From: Acinetobacter dispersus
GTDB lineage: Bacteria > Pseudomonadota > Gammaproteobacteria > Pseudomonadales > Moraxellaceae
DNA length: 64,000 nt
Reading direction: 5' to 3'
NCBI RefSeq assembly: GCF_009884975.1
Contig: NZ_CP041970.1
Coordinates: 3,720,001 to 3,784,000 of the forward strand
The translations under genes were made by a program, and so were the position numbers. This document shows positions 26,799 to 35,580 of this stretch, piece after piece (the stretch's first letter is position 1; every line of letters starts with the position of its first letter). The notes under the pieces are model-generated. The model saw only the letters and a program-made list of their open reading frames with translations. It had not been told where the DNA came from and ran no database searches.

Positions 26799-27683
26799 TT
26801 AATACGAACGCCATAGCGCGCCTAATTTTAAATCCCATTCCACTGGTGTAATGACCATTCGCCCTGCATTTGGGGTGAGTGTAATTTCACTGAAGTAAAC
26901 GTGGTCTTGTGATAATAGGAAGTCTACCCGACTATAACCATAGGCGAAACAAAGTTTTTCTGACAATTCAAGGATATCTTTGAATTGCTGAGGCTTTGCT
27001 AAAGCGATGGGTGAGTTCTCTTTCAGATCGACCCGAAATGGTTGTAGCTCCCATTCGGTATCATACATATTTGAGTAGTCCTTGCCTTGAGAATCTTGTA
27101 CATCAATTTCGAGATACTCAGGTTTACCTTCAAAACAGTGCACACGACAAGTGGTAATGGTCGATTGGCTCTCTGGATCAACATATAAATCAACATACTG
27201 CTCAATCAGAACCTGAGGGCAAATATCTTTATAGTGCCACTCACGTTTTCTAAAATACATGTTCATTTTGAGGTGATTTTTAATTTTCGCTCTGATCGCT
27301 GCGATATCAAAATTTTTCTTGTCTCGACAGACTGTTGCACTACCACTGTCATGCGTGCATTTTAAAACAAATTGATCTGGAATTTGCTCAAAATCAATTT
27401 CATCAAAACATTTGTAAATTCCAATCAGCGGAACAAAATACGAATCACCAATTTTTGCAGAGACCAATTCTCTTACTGCACATTTATCGGCTAATTTTGT
27501 AAATAACGGACTTCGCTCGAAAATCATTCGGGCAGTTACTTTTTCATTAAAGCTTTTTGGTGAGCAAAAATTAGGGGTATAACCTAATTTGCAGATAAAC
27601 CGTTTAGTGAGATAGGTTTTATCTGAGACAAATTTAGTTCTAATTATTTTTGCTTGATACTCAAAGTAGTTATAGTCAATCAT
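26799..27683 (-). CDS. TupA-like ATP-grasp protein
   Basis: 294 residues. The pattern CTHDSGSATVCRDK, QVLIEQYVDLY, YLEIDVQ and FLLSQDHVYFSEITLTPNAG fits the ATP-grasp family of TupA-like polysaccharide enzymes, in which the late Glu and Asn bind metal and ATP. Such proteins join an acid and an amine during surface-polymer synthesis. Next to the uronic-acid genes it may attach an amino compound to a uronic acid; that is an inference. It is 35 bases upstream of ugd, probably in one transcript with ugd and the epimerase. Confidence 0.7.
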   Translation of the reverse strand: MIDYNYFEYQAKIIRTKFVSDKTYLTKRFICKLGYTPNFCSPKSFNEKVTARMIFERSPLFTKLADKCAVRELVSAKIGDSYFVPLIGIYKCFDEIDFEQIPDQFVLKCTHDSGSATVCRDKKNFDIAAIRAKIKNHLKMNMYFRKREWHYKDICPQVLIEQYVDLYVDPESQSTITTCRVHCFEGKPEYLEIDVQDSQGKDYSNMYDTEWELQPFRVDLKENSPIALAKPQQFKDILELSEKLCFAYGYSRVDFLLSQDHVYFSEITLTPNAGRMVITPVEWDLKLGALWRSY

Positions 27684-28058
27684 CAGTCAAAAGGTTAAAT
27701 CCCGTCAAAGTAACCAGTAATTATAATAAAAAGGCATAAATTCGTCTAATAAAAATGTCGTAAATATTTTTTAAAAATGATTCCAAAAGGTTTGATTTTG
27801 TTAAGGATTGTCAGGGCTTAAGTTGGTGTTAAGCAAATTATTTAAATGGGGAAATCGTATTTTGAAAGGGAGATTGGAAAGTGTGAAAATTTAAGCAATT
27901 ATAATATATTGATTTATATGCAATGATTGCTTTTTCAAGCCAGAAAGGCATTACCAAAAGAGACTGTCTGTCGGTAGATCAGTGGTGTTATCATATAGCG
28001 TTAAATTAAACATGCTTGGCCGTATTTTATGGCTTTTTAATCGTTTAAGAGTGAATTG
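27684..28058. promoter_or_regulatory. Divergent promoter region of the outer-core locus
   Basis: A 375-base AT-rich gap between the TupA-like gene and the Stealth gene, which diverge. Promoters for both blocks must lie here, but no confident -35/-10 pair, operator or hairpin stands out. A GTCGGTAG at 27969-27976 differs in one base from the ops core, without the rest of a JUMPstart element. Confidence 0.4.
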
Positions 28059-29057
28059 ATGAGTGAAATGATGCAACCGGTTGATGTGGTGATTGCTTGG
28101 GTGGATGGCAATGATCCAAAGTTAAAGCAGAAACGCATGCAATATCAGGGCAAGACACAAGCTTCTGATGCTGTTAGCGATACCCGCTTTGCCAGCAACC
28201 ATGAAATTTATTATAACGTTGCATCAATTCTGAAATATGTTTCATTTTGCCGACATATTTATATTGTGACCGATGGTCAACAACCACAATGGATTGATGA
28301 TTTCGTAACCGATGGTATTTGCGAAGCAGGGAAAATACGAATCGTTGATCACCGCGAAATTTTTGCGGGTTATGAACAATATTTGCCTACCTTTAATACT
28401 CGATCAATTGAAACGATGCTCTGGAATATTCAGGGCTTATCCGATTATTTTTTCTACTTGAATGATGATTTCTTTTTCAATGCACCTGCGCAGTTGGAAG
28501 ATATTCTTGTCGATCAGAAAATGGTGGTTTACGGGCATTGGCAGAGCAGTTTTGCGCTTAAAGCCAAGCTTTGGTACCGCCAATTGTTAAATCAATATTT
28601 TAATAAGCCGATTCAGCCTAAACATATGATTGCTCAAATGTTAGGTGCAGATATGCTTGGATTTAAAAAGTTTTTTGAAATTCACCATTATCCGCATGCG
28701 GTTGACCGCAACATCCTGCAAGCTTATTTACTCGCACATCCTGAGTTTTTGCAAAAACAGATTCAATATAAATTTCGCAGCGTAGCGCAAATTAATCCAA
28801 TTTCACTGATGAATCATCTAAAGATTAAGAATAATGAAGCACTGTTAAAACCAGACCTTGAAATTGCTTATTTGAAAAATGAATCGAGTCTAAGCAGCTT
28901 TTTGCACAGTTTGGGCAATGAACAGATTAAGTATGGGTGCATGCAAAGTCTGGATCAGTTGAGCACTAGTGCAGCAAATCAAATTTATACAGCTTTAAAT
29001 CAAAAGCTGGCTGGCTATTTACCACAAGTTTTATTGGCTCAGACAGCCGAAGGATAA
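28059..29057 (+). CDS. Stealth-family sugar-phosphate transferase
   Basis: About 332 residues from the ATG at 28059. It shows the Stealth conserved regions in order: VDVVIAWVDGNDPK (CR1), FASNHEIYYNVASIL with HIYIVTDGQQPQWI and FYLNDDFFF (CR2), and a His-containing block with HMIAQM (CR3). Stealth proteins transfer hexose-1-phosphate in capsule or lipooligosaccharide synthesis. It heads a + strand group with the next glycosyltransferases. The exact donor and acceptor are unknown. Confidence 0.85.
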   Translation: MSEMMQPVDVVIAWVDGNDPKLKQKRMQYQGKTQASDAVSDTRFASNHEIYYNVASILKYVSFCRHIYIVTDGQQPQWIDDFVTDGICEAGKIRIVDHREIFAGYEQYLPTFNTRSIETMLWNIQGLSDYFFYLNDDFFFNAPAQLEDILVDQKMVVYGHWQSSFALKAKLWYRQLLNQYFNKPIQPKHMIAQMLGADMLGFKKFFEIHHYPHAVDRNILQAYLLAHPEFLQKQIQYKFRSVAQINPISLMNHLKIKNNEALLKPDLEIAYLKNESSLSSFLHSLGNEQIKYGCMQSLDQLSTSAANQIYTALNQKLAGYLPQVLLAQTAEG

Positions 29058-29819
29058 ATGATGAAAGTAGTAACTTATCTGATTAACCTCGATGGCAGTG
29101 ATCAGCGTTTAGCAAATGCTACAGCTCAATTACAACACGAGGGGTGGTCATTTACACGCTTTGCTGCCTACGATGGTCGTGGTAAGGCTTTATCAGAGTT
29201 TACAAATTATGATGATGCAGAAGCGCAGAAAATTTTAGGACGTAGTCTGATTAATTCAGAATTAGGTTGTTATCTGAGCCACTATGGTTGCGCTGAAAAA
29301 TTTCTTGAAACAGATGCTGATTATTTGGTGGTGTTAGAAGATGATATTCAGGTTCTACCCAACTTTAAGCAAAATTTAGAGTCACTGCTGAATTATCTGG
29401 ATCAGCATAAAGAACTGGATTGGTATGTCGTGAATATGGCGGCGAAAAAGAAAAAATTAGCCAAAGATATTATTCAATTGGAACAATTTACCCTTTGGCA
29501 TGCTTATTATTTCCCGATTCGTGGCGTTGGTTTGGTTTGGTCGCGTAAAGGTGCTGAAGAGTTTGTCAAACTTGGCAAACAAATACATGTCCCTGTCGAT
29601 ATCTTCTTCCAAGGCTGGCTGAGTAAAAATGGCAAAGGCCTAGGTGTTTGGCAACCTTTTGTAAAACCAGCAGGGTTGGATAGTGATATTTTAGGTACTG
29701 TTGCAACGCAGGGGATTCAGCGTAAGGACTTGGAAAATCGCGATTCGTCTCATGGTCTTAAGAAGCAGAAACGGATGTGGCGTGACCGTTTTTATGCTTT
29801 TAAGCATTTGTTCTTCTAA
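29058..29819 (+). CDS. Glycosyltransferase family 25 (LOS biosynthesis), first copy
   Basis: 253 residues. It starts with TYLINLDGSDQRL and contains INSELGCYLSHYGCAEKFL and YLVVLEDDIQV, the hallmarks of GT25 (LOS glycosyltransferases such as LpsA/Lex1). The E-D-D binds metal and the sugar nucleotide. The ATG follows the Stealth stop codon directly, so the two are co-translated. It is the most distant of three GT25 genes in this locus. The sugar is unknown. Confidence 0.87.
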   Translation: MMKVVTYLINLDGSDQRLANATAQLQHEGWSFTRFAAYDGRGKALSEFTNYDDAEAQKILGRSLINSELGCYLSHYGCAEKFLETDADYLVVLEDDIQVLPNFKQNLESLLNYLDQHKELDWYVVNMAAKKKKLAKDIIQLEQFTLWHAYYFPIRGVGLVWSRKGAEEFVKLGKQIHVPVDIFFQGWLSKNGKGLGVWQPFVKPAGLDSDILGTVATQGIQRKDLENRDSSHGLKKQKRMWRDRFYAFKHLFF

Positions 29820-29892
29820 TGAAAATGGTTTGTGTAAAGCATTGCCGTGAAATGAAAAGCATAAATGATTTGGTTTTTGCTGAGTTCCCTCT

Positions 29893-30807
29893 ATGAAAAT
29901 ATTTAAAAAAATATTCTATCTCTTAAAATTTTATACGATGTATTCGAATAAAAAGAGAGGGATTAACGAAGCAATAGACAATGAAGCGGATTTAATTGCT
30001 CTTAACCCGATTGTGCAAAATGCAGTGATTCCTAAAAAAATTTGGATATATTGGGAGGGGACACTTTCAGGCTTTGTTGAACAATGTGTCGAGCAAGTGA
30101 AAAAGACCAATCCTGACTATGAGGTTAATTTTTTAACCCCAGATACAGTAAAAAGCTTTTGTGATATTGATTTTGGTCGTTTCCCAAAGGCAACACCACA
30201 ACAAAAGGCCGATTTGCTTCGTTTTGAGCTGATTTATCAATATGGTGGCATTTGGCTAGATGCCAGTACGATCGTTTATGAAAGCTTAGACTGGATTCAA
30301 GCGTTAGTGGTGAGAAATCAAACTAATAGCTTTGCCTACTATCGTGTGAAGAACACAACGCTTAAAGAGTTCCCCGTATTAGAGAACTGGTTACTGGCCA
30401 GTGCAGAGAAAAATATCTTCTTTAAAGAGTGGTTCAATGAGCTGGCAAAAGCCATTGAAATGAGCCCTAAAGCCTATTTGCAGCAACTCAAGCAAACAGA
30501 GCCACAATATCAGGACTTATTTCAACAGATTGGTCGTTTAGAATATTTGGTTGCCTATGTGGCTTGTCAGAAGGTGATGCGTAAGCATTTACCAAGTATG
30601 AGTTTGATTAACTGTGATAAAAATGCCTTGTTCTTTCAAGTCAAACATCAATGGGTCAAAGAAAAAGTACTGATTGATATGGCTGTGAATTATCCACCTG
30701 CGGAAATGCCAAGATTGATTAAGCTTGCGGGTAAGGAAAGAAAAACACTAAGTCATTATTATGAAAAAGGGATGTATCTGGAAGGTTCTCTGCTCGATCT
30801 CTCTTAA
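29893..30807 (+). CDS. Capsular polysaccharide synthesis-type glycosyltransferase
   Basis: 304 residues. It contains PKKIWIYWEGTLSGFVEQC, QQKADLLRFELIYQYGGIWLDAS and a D-x-S/T in place of the GT32 D-x-D. This is the pattern of the Caps_synth family, related to GT32. It lies in the same + strand group, 73 bases after the first GT25 gene. Probably adds one sugar to the outer core; donor and linkage unknown. Confidence 0.75.
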   Translation: MKIFKKIFYLLKFYTMYSNKKRGINEAIDNEADLIALNPIVQNAVIPKKIWIYWEGTLSGFVEQCVEQVKKTNPDYEVNFLTPDTVKSFCDIDFGRFPKATPQQKADLLRFELIYQYGGIWLDASTIVYESLDWIQALVVRNQTNSFAYYRVKNTTLKEFPVLENWLLASAEKNIFFKEWFNELAKAIEMSPKAYLQQLKQTEPQYQDLFQQIGRLEYLVAYVACQKVMRKHLPSMSLINCDKNALFFQVKHQWVKEKVLIDMAVNYPPAEMPRLIKLAGKERKTLSHYYEKGMYLEGSLLDLS

Positions 30808-30870
30808 TTTTAGACAACTTCGCTACCGATATGAATTGGTGGTGAAGCTTATTCAAAAAGGTAGTAAAAT

Positions 30871-31677
30871 ATGAGTAATCTTCAGTTTTTTACTACTATG
30901 AAAAAATTTGTAATTAGTCTCTCGACGGCCAGTGAACGTAGAGAGCATATTTGTAGTGAGTTTGGTAAAAAAAGTATAAGTTTTGACTTTTTTGATGCTT
31001 TGACTCCTGAGCCAGCAGCTCTTTTTGCGAAAGAACTTAACTTAAACGTTGATGGACAGTCTTTAACAAAAGGTGAAGTTGCATGCTTTATGAGCCATGT
31101 GTTCTTGTGGAATAAAATGATTAGCGAGAATATTCCACATATGGCTATTTTCGAAGATGATATTTATTTAGGTGAAAATGTTAAAGCATTCTTAGCTGAT
31201 AATGCTTGGATTGATTCTAATTGGCATCTAATCAAGATTGAAGAATTTACCTCCAAAGTTGCACTCGGGCAAAAGATTAAAACGTTTCATAGTGAGCCAG
31301 ATAGAGCGCTTTTTGAGCTTAAAAGTAAGAACCTCGGAACTGCAGGTTATATTCTTTCTTTACATGGTGCTAAGCAATTAATCAGTTACATCCAGTCATT
31401 GGATAAGTTGATTGCTTTGGATCATTTGATGTTTGAAAAACTTATTCAAGATAAGATTTTATCTGTATCTCAGATGAAACCAGCCTTGTGTATCCAAGAC
31501 GTGACGCTCTTCTCTACAAAGGATAGTGTGCGTTTTGCTAGTCATTTGTATAAAGAGCGCCTAACCAGAAGACATTATGATAAAAAGACGGGACTGGATA
31601 AGATCCTTTTAGAGTTAAGTCGAATTTTTCAACAAATCAGAAATCTTATTTTCTTTAAGACTGTCGGATTCAAATAG
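30871..31677 (+). CDS. Glycosyltransferase family 25, second copy
   Basis: 268 residues if started at 30871, or 259 from the ATG at 30898 (MKKFVISLSTASERR), which matches the usual GT25 beginning better. It has the blocks SLTKGEVACFMSHVFLW, MAIFEDDIYLG, and LGTAGYILS later. It is close in sequence to the GT25 at 32796 (same SLTKGE, AIFEDDIYLG and LGTAGYI blocks), so the two arose by duplication. A hairpin (30861-30896) covers the first start codon. Confidence 0.85.
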   Translation: MSNLQFFTTMKKFVISLSTASERREHICSEFGKKSISFDFFDALTPEPAALFAKELNLNVDGQSLTKGEVACFMSHVFLWNKMISENIPHMAIFEDDIYLGENVKAFLADNAWIDSNWHLIKIEEFTSKVALGQKIKTFHSEPDRALFELKSKNLGTAGYILSLHGAKQLISYIQSLDKLIALDHLMFEKLIQDKILSVSQMKPALCIQDVTLFSTKDSVRFASHLYKERLTRRHYDKKTGLDKILLELSRIFQQIRNLIFFKTVGFK

Positions 31678-31714
31678 GGGATTTTCCCAAGATTATATTG
31701 GTACTCTTGGGTAT

Positions 31715-32725
31715 TTATTTTATAAGTTTACTCAGTTTTCTGGCTAAATAGTGGCCGAAGGTGCCAAGGTCTCGGAATATAAAGAAAAGTTTCTCTCTTT
31801 TTGTTTGTATAATGCTGAGATCAAATTTTAAACCCTTCATTTCTTTTGTAATTTTTTTCCAGTTTTTATTCGTGGTAAAATAATCTCTACTTTTCTTTGA
31901 TTCATCTAAGTAGATATAAGAGAAATGAAGTAGTGGGATTGCAAATATATCCTTCTTTTTAGTGTTTTTAATGAGCTCTTTAATTAAAAGAGCACAGCTG
32001 TTTAATAATTTGTTCTTTGTTGCCAGATTATTCTCACGCGTAGCGCTGTTTTCTAAGATCCTGTAATTATAAATGCTATCTTTAATTATAAATATATTTT
32101 CAATTTCAGTAAGTATCTTCGATACAATAAATGCATCTTCAAAGTGGGTCATATTTGTCGGGAATAGATTATTGAGAAGTAATTCTCGTTTATATACTCT
32201 TAACCAAGAGAACCAATTGTTTTCATTGAAAATATTTCGAAGTACTTCATCATTCACTTTATGTAGACCAGATAATAGTGACGGTTGAGACAGATGATAA
32301 TTTTTCTCAGGTGCACTTTCGAAAAAACAATAGGCATTAAACTGAATTAGATCTGGAGATGTCTGTATTGCAGACAGGATCTTAGAAATATAATCATCTG
32401 CTATGATGTCATCGGAGTCTATAAAGGTTATATAGTTACCATTAGCACTCTGTATCCCATTATTTCTTGCCTGACTTACGCCCTGATTTTCTTGGTCAAT
32501 TACAATAAAATTCTGTTTGAGCGAGTTTGGTAAGTTGTGTATAAATTCATCAACAACCTGTGCAGATTGGTCTGTTGAGCCATCATTGACAATAATAACT
32601 TCGATATTATTTTTTATTTGATTCCATACACTTAGTAGACATTCATGAATGTACTTTTCAACATTGTATACAGGAATAATAATACTTAAACAGATCATCG
32701 AAGGGATATGGCTAATTTGAGTCAT
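31715..32725 (-). CDS. Glycosyltransferase family 2
   Basis: 336 residues. An N-terminal GT-A domain is clear: LSIIIPVYNVEKYIHECLLS, VIIVNDGSTDQSA, GVSQARNNGI and ITFIDSDDII with its D-x-D-like pair. The C-terminal half is helical and not diagnostic. It is read opposite to the GT25 genes on both sides, which suggests separate acquisition. The start could be the ATG at 32725 or the Met at residue 10 (MICLSIIIPV). Confidence 0.85.
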   Translation of the reverse strand: MTQISHIPSMICLSIIIPVYNVEKYIHECLLSVWNQIKNNIEVIIVNDGSTDQSAQVVDEFIHNLPNSLKQNFIVIDQENQGVSQARNNGIQSANGNYITFIDSDDIIADDYISKILSAIQTSPDLIQFNAYCFFESAPEKNYHLSQPSLLSGLHKVNDEVLRNIFNENNWFSWLRVYKRELLLNNLFPTNMTHFEDAFIVSKILTEIENIFIIKDSIYNYRILENSATRENNLATKNKLLNSCALLIKELIKNTKKKDIFAIPLLHFSYIYLDESKKSRDYFTTNKNWKKITKEMKGLKFDLSIIQTKREKLFFIFRDLGTFGHYLARKLSKLIK

Positions 32726-32795
32726 AACCTATTTTATCCTATAATTACCCAAATAACAGTACGTTGTTAGCATGATCCTGAGAAGAGAGCATTGA

Positions 32796-33584
32796 ATGGA
32801 TATTTCTGTCGTTAGCTTAAAAAATGCACTTGAAAGAAGGGTGCATATAAATAAGCAATTTATGACTCAACAAATTGAATTTCAATATTTTGATGCTATT
32901 GAACCTCATCAGATTGATGAGGCACTTAAAAATACAGGAATCGAACTTAAAAATTGTTCTTTAACAAAAGGAGAGATAGGGTGCTTTTTAAGCCATCTCT
33001 CTTTGTGGAAAAAAATAATTGATAATAATTTACCCTATATGGCAATTTTTGAAGATGATATTTATTTAGGTTCAGAAGCAAAATCATTTCTAAAAGATAA
33101 TTCTTGGATACCTGAAAATGTAGAAGTTATTAAACTAGAAGCATTTTCAGATTCAGTTCAGGTGGAGCTTTTTTCTAAAAAAAACCTTATTAATGATCGG
33201 TCGTTATTTCTTTTAAAAGGGCGACATTTGGGTACGGCAGGCTATATTATTTCTAACGCAGGAGCTAGGAACTTATTTAATTATATAAGTGATCTGGATG
33301 TTTTGAAACCAATTGATGATATTATGTTTGATAGCTATATTGCGAAGAAAATGGTGTATCAAATGCAACCAGCACTGTGTGTGCAAGACTTTATTTATAA
33401 TAAAGAAGTTAAGTTTGTAAGTTGTCTTCAATCAGATCGGTCTCAAAGACACCAGAGTGAAATGATTGCTCCTGTGAAAATAAATAGAATAAGCTTGAAA
33501 ATAAAAAGAGAAATTTATCGTTTTTTTATTCAAATTTATAATCTACATTATAAAATTTTTGAAAAGAAAATAGAGTTCAAGTAG
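32796..33584 (+). CDS. Glycosyltransferase family 25, third copy
   Basis: 262 residues. It has the GT25 blocks SVVSLKNALERRVHI, SLTKGEIGCFLSHLSLW, MAIFEDDIYLG and LGTAGYIIS, and ends with a basic, aromatic tail likely to touch the membrane. It is the closest relative of the 30871 gene in this window. It is lone on the + strand between two - strand genes and visibly AT-rich. Confidence 0.85.
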   Translation: MDISVVSLKNALERRVHINKQFMTQQIEFQYFDAIEPHQIDEALKNTGIELKNCSLTKGEIGCFLSHLSLWKKIIDNNLPYMAIFEDDIYLGSEAKSFLKDNSWIPENVEVIKLEAFSDSVQVELFSKKNLINDRSLFLLKGRHLGTAGYIISNAGARNLFNYISDLDVLKPIDDIMFDSYIAKKMVYQMQPALCVQDFIYNKEVKFVSCLQSDRSQRHQSEMIAPVKINRISLKIKREIYRFFIQIYNLHYKIFEKKIEFK

Positions 33585-33590
33585 GCTAGG

Positions 33591-34367
33591 CTACTTGAAC
33601 TTATATTTTAGATAATAACGAATCAAATTAAATAAACTTGAAATATTAATTTTCTTTGCCAACTCTTTTAAGAATAGTTTATCTGTTGCCACATTTGGGG
33701 TTAAAACTTTATTGGTATAATGTACTGTATGTACTTTTTCTTTATAGCTTTCCTTCTTTTCTTTATCTAACCATGAGCCAATAAAATGATGTGTGGTATA
33801 GTTTTGGGGAAGATCTAAACAAAAATAAGAAGAAGAGAAAATATGAATTTTATTAGATCCATCATCTCCAATTTGATTTTCATCTTTATGCGAGTCAATC
33901 CCATAAAAGCGAGTTAAAAAATTGCTAATCGTGACCGTATTAGGTGGCTCATCATTGCTGTAAGTCTTTGAGTCATAATAATCTAGCATTCTTTTGGCTA
34001 ACGAATGCTTAGGCATACTTCCCCAGACCGCAGAAGTAAATGGTATCGTGTCGATTTCAAAACTGCTAAAAGCTTCTAGTGTCAAAAACTCATCTATAGC
34101 GTGTTTAATTTCAACATCTGTATCTAGATAAACCCCACCAAATTCATATAACGCAGATGCTCTAACGTAATCTGAGACAAAGGCATACTTTTTTTGTTCA
34201 TATGCTTTTTGGGTAAAGGGGTGGCTATTGATGTCGAAATTTTCTTCATTCCATAGCTTGATTTCCCAGTCAGGGCATTTTTCTTGCCAACCATTGATAT
34301 AGTGTTGTAATGGCTCGGGAATTTTTTTCCCCCCAAACCAACAGTAGTGAATAATCTTGGGAATCAT
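33591..34367 (-). CDS. GT32-type glycosyltransferase, first tandem copy
   Basis: 258 residues. MIPKIIHYCWFGGKKIPEP, the DYVRASALYEFGGVYLDTD block with the metal-binding D-x-D, and a late HHFIGSW mark a Gly_transf_sug (GT32-like) enzyme. It is nearly identical over the first 100 residues to the gene at 34672-35451 and diverges after that, so the pair is a tandem duplication with specialised C-terminal halves. It converges with the GT25 gene, 6 bases apart. Confidence 0.85.
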   Translation of the reverse strand: MIPKIIHYCWFGGKKIPEPLQHYINGWQEKCPDWEIKLWNEENFDINSHPFTQKAYEQKKYAFVSDYVRASALYEFGGVYLDTDVEIKHAIDEFLTLEAFSSFEIDTIPFTSAVWGSMPKHSLAKRMLDYYDSKTYSNDEPPNTVTISNFLTRFYGIDSHKDENQIGDDGSNKIHIFSSSYFCLDLPQNYTTHHFIGSWLDKEKKESYKEKVHTVHYTNKVLTPNVATDKLFLKELAKKINISSLFNLIRYYLKYKFK

Positions 34368-34671
34368 GGAACAGAATTTAAGTCTAAGATGTCTTCATAA
34401 TATAGCATTATTTTTTTACAATTATGATTGCCATAGCATTTTTAGTACATAATTTTATATTCAATTTACCTATTTTTTATGCATTAACGTGATGCTCTTT
34501 TAAGGGGCAAAAGATGTCAGATCAAAATTTTTAGGTTCCTGAGTGAGTAATTGTAGAAGTTAAAATGGCGGGAACCTATAGCTTCTGTATTTTACTTAAA
34601 ATAGTCCATATGCCTTCAATTTTTTATATCAAGAGGTTGTATGTGTTTTGATATACAACCTCATTTGATTT
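34368..34671. other. Gap between tandem GT32 genes
   Basis: 304 AT-rich bases. The only structure seen is a perfect 10-base inverted repeat (GAGGTTGTAT at 34633-34642, ATACAACCTC at 34653-34662) just past the stop of the upstream copy, probably ending or stabilising its transcript. A gene remnant is not recognisable. Confidence 0.5.
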
Positions 34672-35451
34672 TTATTGTTTTTTGAATTTTGAGCGGATGT
34701 AATAGCGTACTATTATTAATAGTTGGGTTAGGTTTATATTTTTGGCTATTTGCTTTAATTGATCTTTTTCCCAAAAAAAATCACTTTCTATTCTATTTGA
34801 GTAGTATTTATTATGTAGTTGCTGCTTATATGGTTTTCGATTATTGTGATCCTCTATCCATGAACCAATAAAATGGTGCGTCGTGTAGTTTATTGGAAGA
34901 TCTAAACAGAAATAGTTGGATGGGAAAATATGAATAACATTGGTATTGTCGCTACCAATTTGATAAGAATCTGTTTTTTTATCTATATGGAAATCAGTAA
35001 CGAGAATATCTGAAATAAATAGAGTGTTGGGAGGAACTCGATTAGAATAAGTTTTATTATGATAGTAGCCTAAGATTTTTTTTGAAAAACTGTGTTTTGG
35101 TATTGATCCCCATACTGCCGTAAAAGGTAAATTAATTCCTTCAAAGCCGCTAAATGCTTCATAATTTAAGAAATTATCAATTGGTAACTTAATTTCGACA
35201 TCTGTATCTAAGTAAACACCACCAAATTCATATAATGCCCATGCTCGTACATAATCTGAAACAAAAGCATATTTTTTTTGCTCATATGCAGATTGGGTAA
35301 ATGGATGACTATTAATATCGAAATTTTCTTCATTCCATAGCTTAATTTCCCAATCTGGACATTTTTCTTTCCAACCATTGATATAGTGTTGTAATGGTTC
35401 TGGAATATTCTTATTTCCAAACCAGCAATAATGAATAATTTTAGGAATCAT
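34672..35451 (-). CDS. GT32-type glycosyltransferase, second tandem copy
   Basis: 259 residues. It has the same beginning as its neighbour (MIPKIIHYCWFG), the DYVRAWALYEFGGVYLDTD block and HHFIGSW. It differs from the 33591-34367 copy mostly in the C-terminal half, which usually sets acceptor choice. It follows the acyltransferase on the same strand after reversal of direction of reading, with 129 bases between them. Likely adds a hexose to the outer core. Confidence 0.85.
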   Translation of the reverse strand: MIPKIIHYCWFGNKNIPEPLQHYINGWKEKCPDWEIKLWNEENFDINSHPFTQSAYEQKKYAFVSDYVRAWALYEFGGVYLDTDVEIKLPIDNFLNYEAFSGFEGINLPFTAVWGSIPKHSFSKKILGYYHNKTYSNRVPPNTLFISDILVTDFHIDKKTDSYQIGSDNTNVIHIFPSNYFCLDLPINYTTHHFIGSWIEDHNNRKPYKQQLHNKYYSNRIESDFFWEKDQLKQIAKNINLTQLLIIVRYYIRSKFKKQ

Positions 35452-35580
35452 TTAGGCAAAGATTAAGTCAAAACAGAATGATAATATATCATTGTTTTAT
35501 CAAGTTTTTGTAGTTCTAGCGTTTTAGTGTGAATTGTTTTTAATTAAGTTGACGATGGTATTCATAGAAATAAGTTTTAA

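Noticed and set aside
27969..27976. ops/JUMPstart-like GTCGGTAG upstream of the Stealth gene
   Set aside because: One mismatch in an 8-base core with no match to the rest of a JUMPstart element; chance occurrence is likely.
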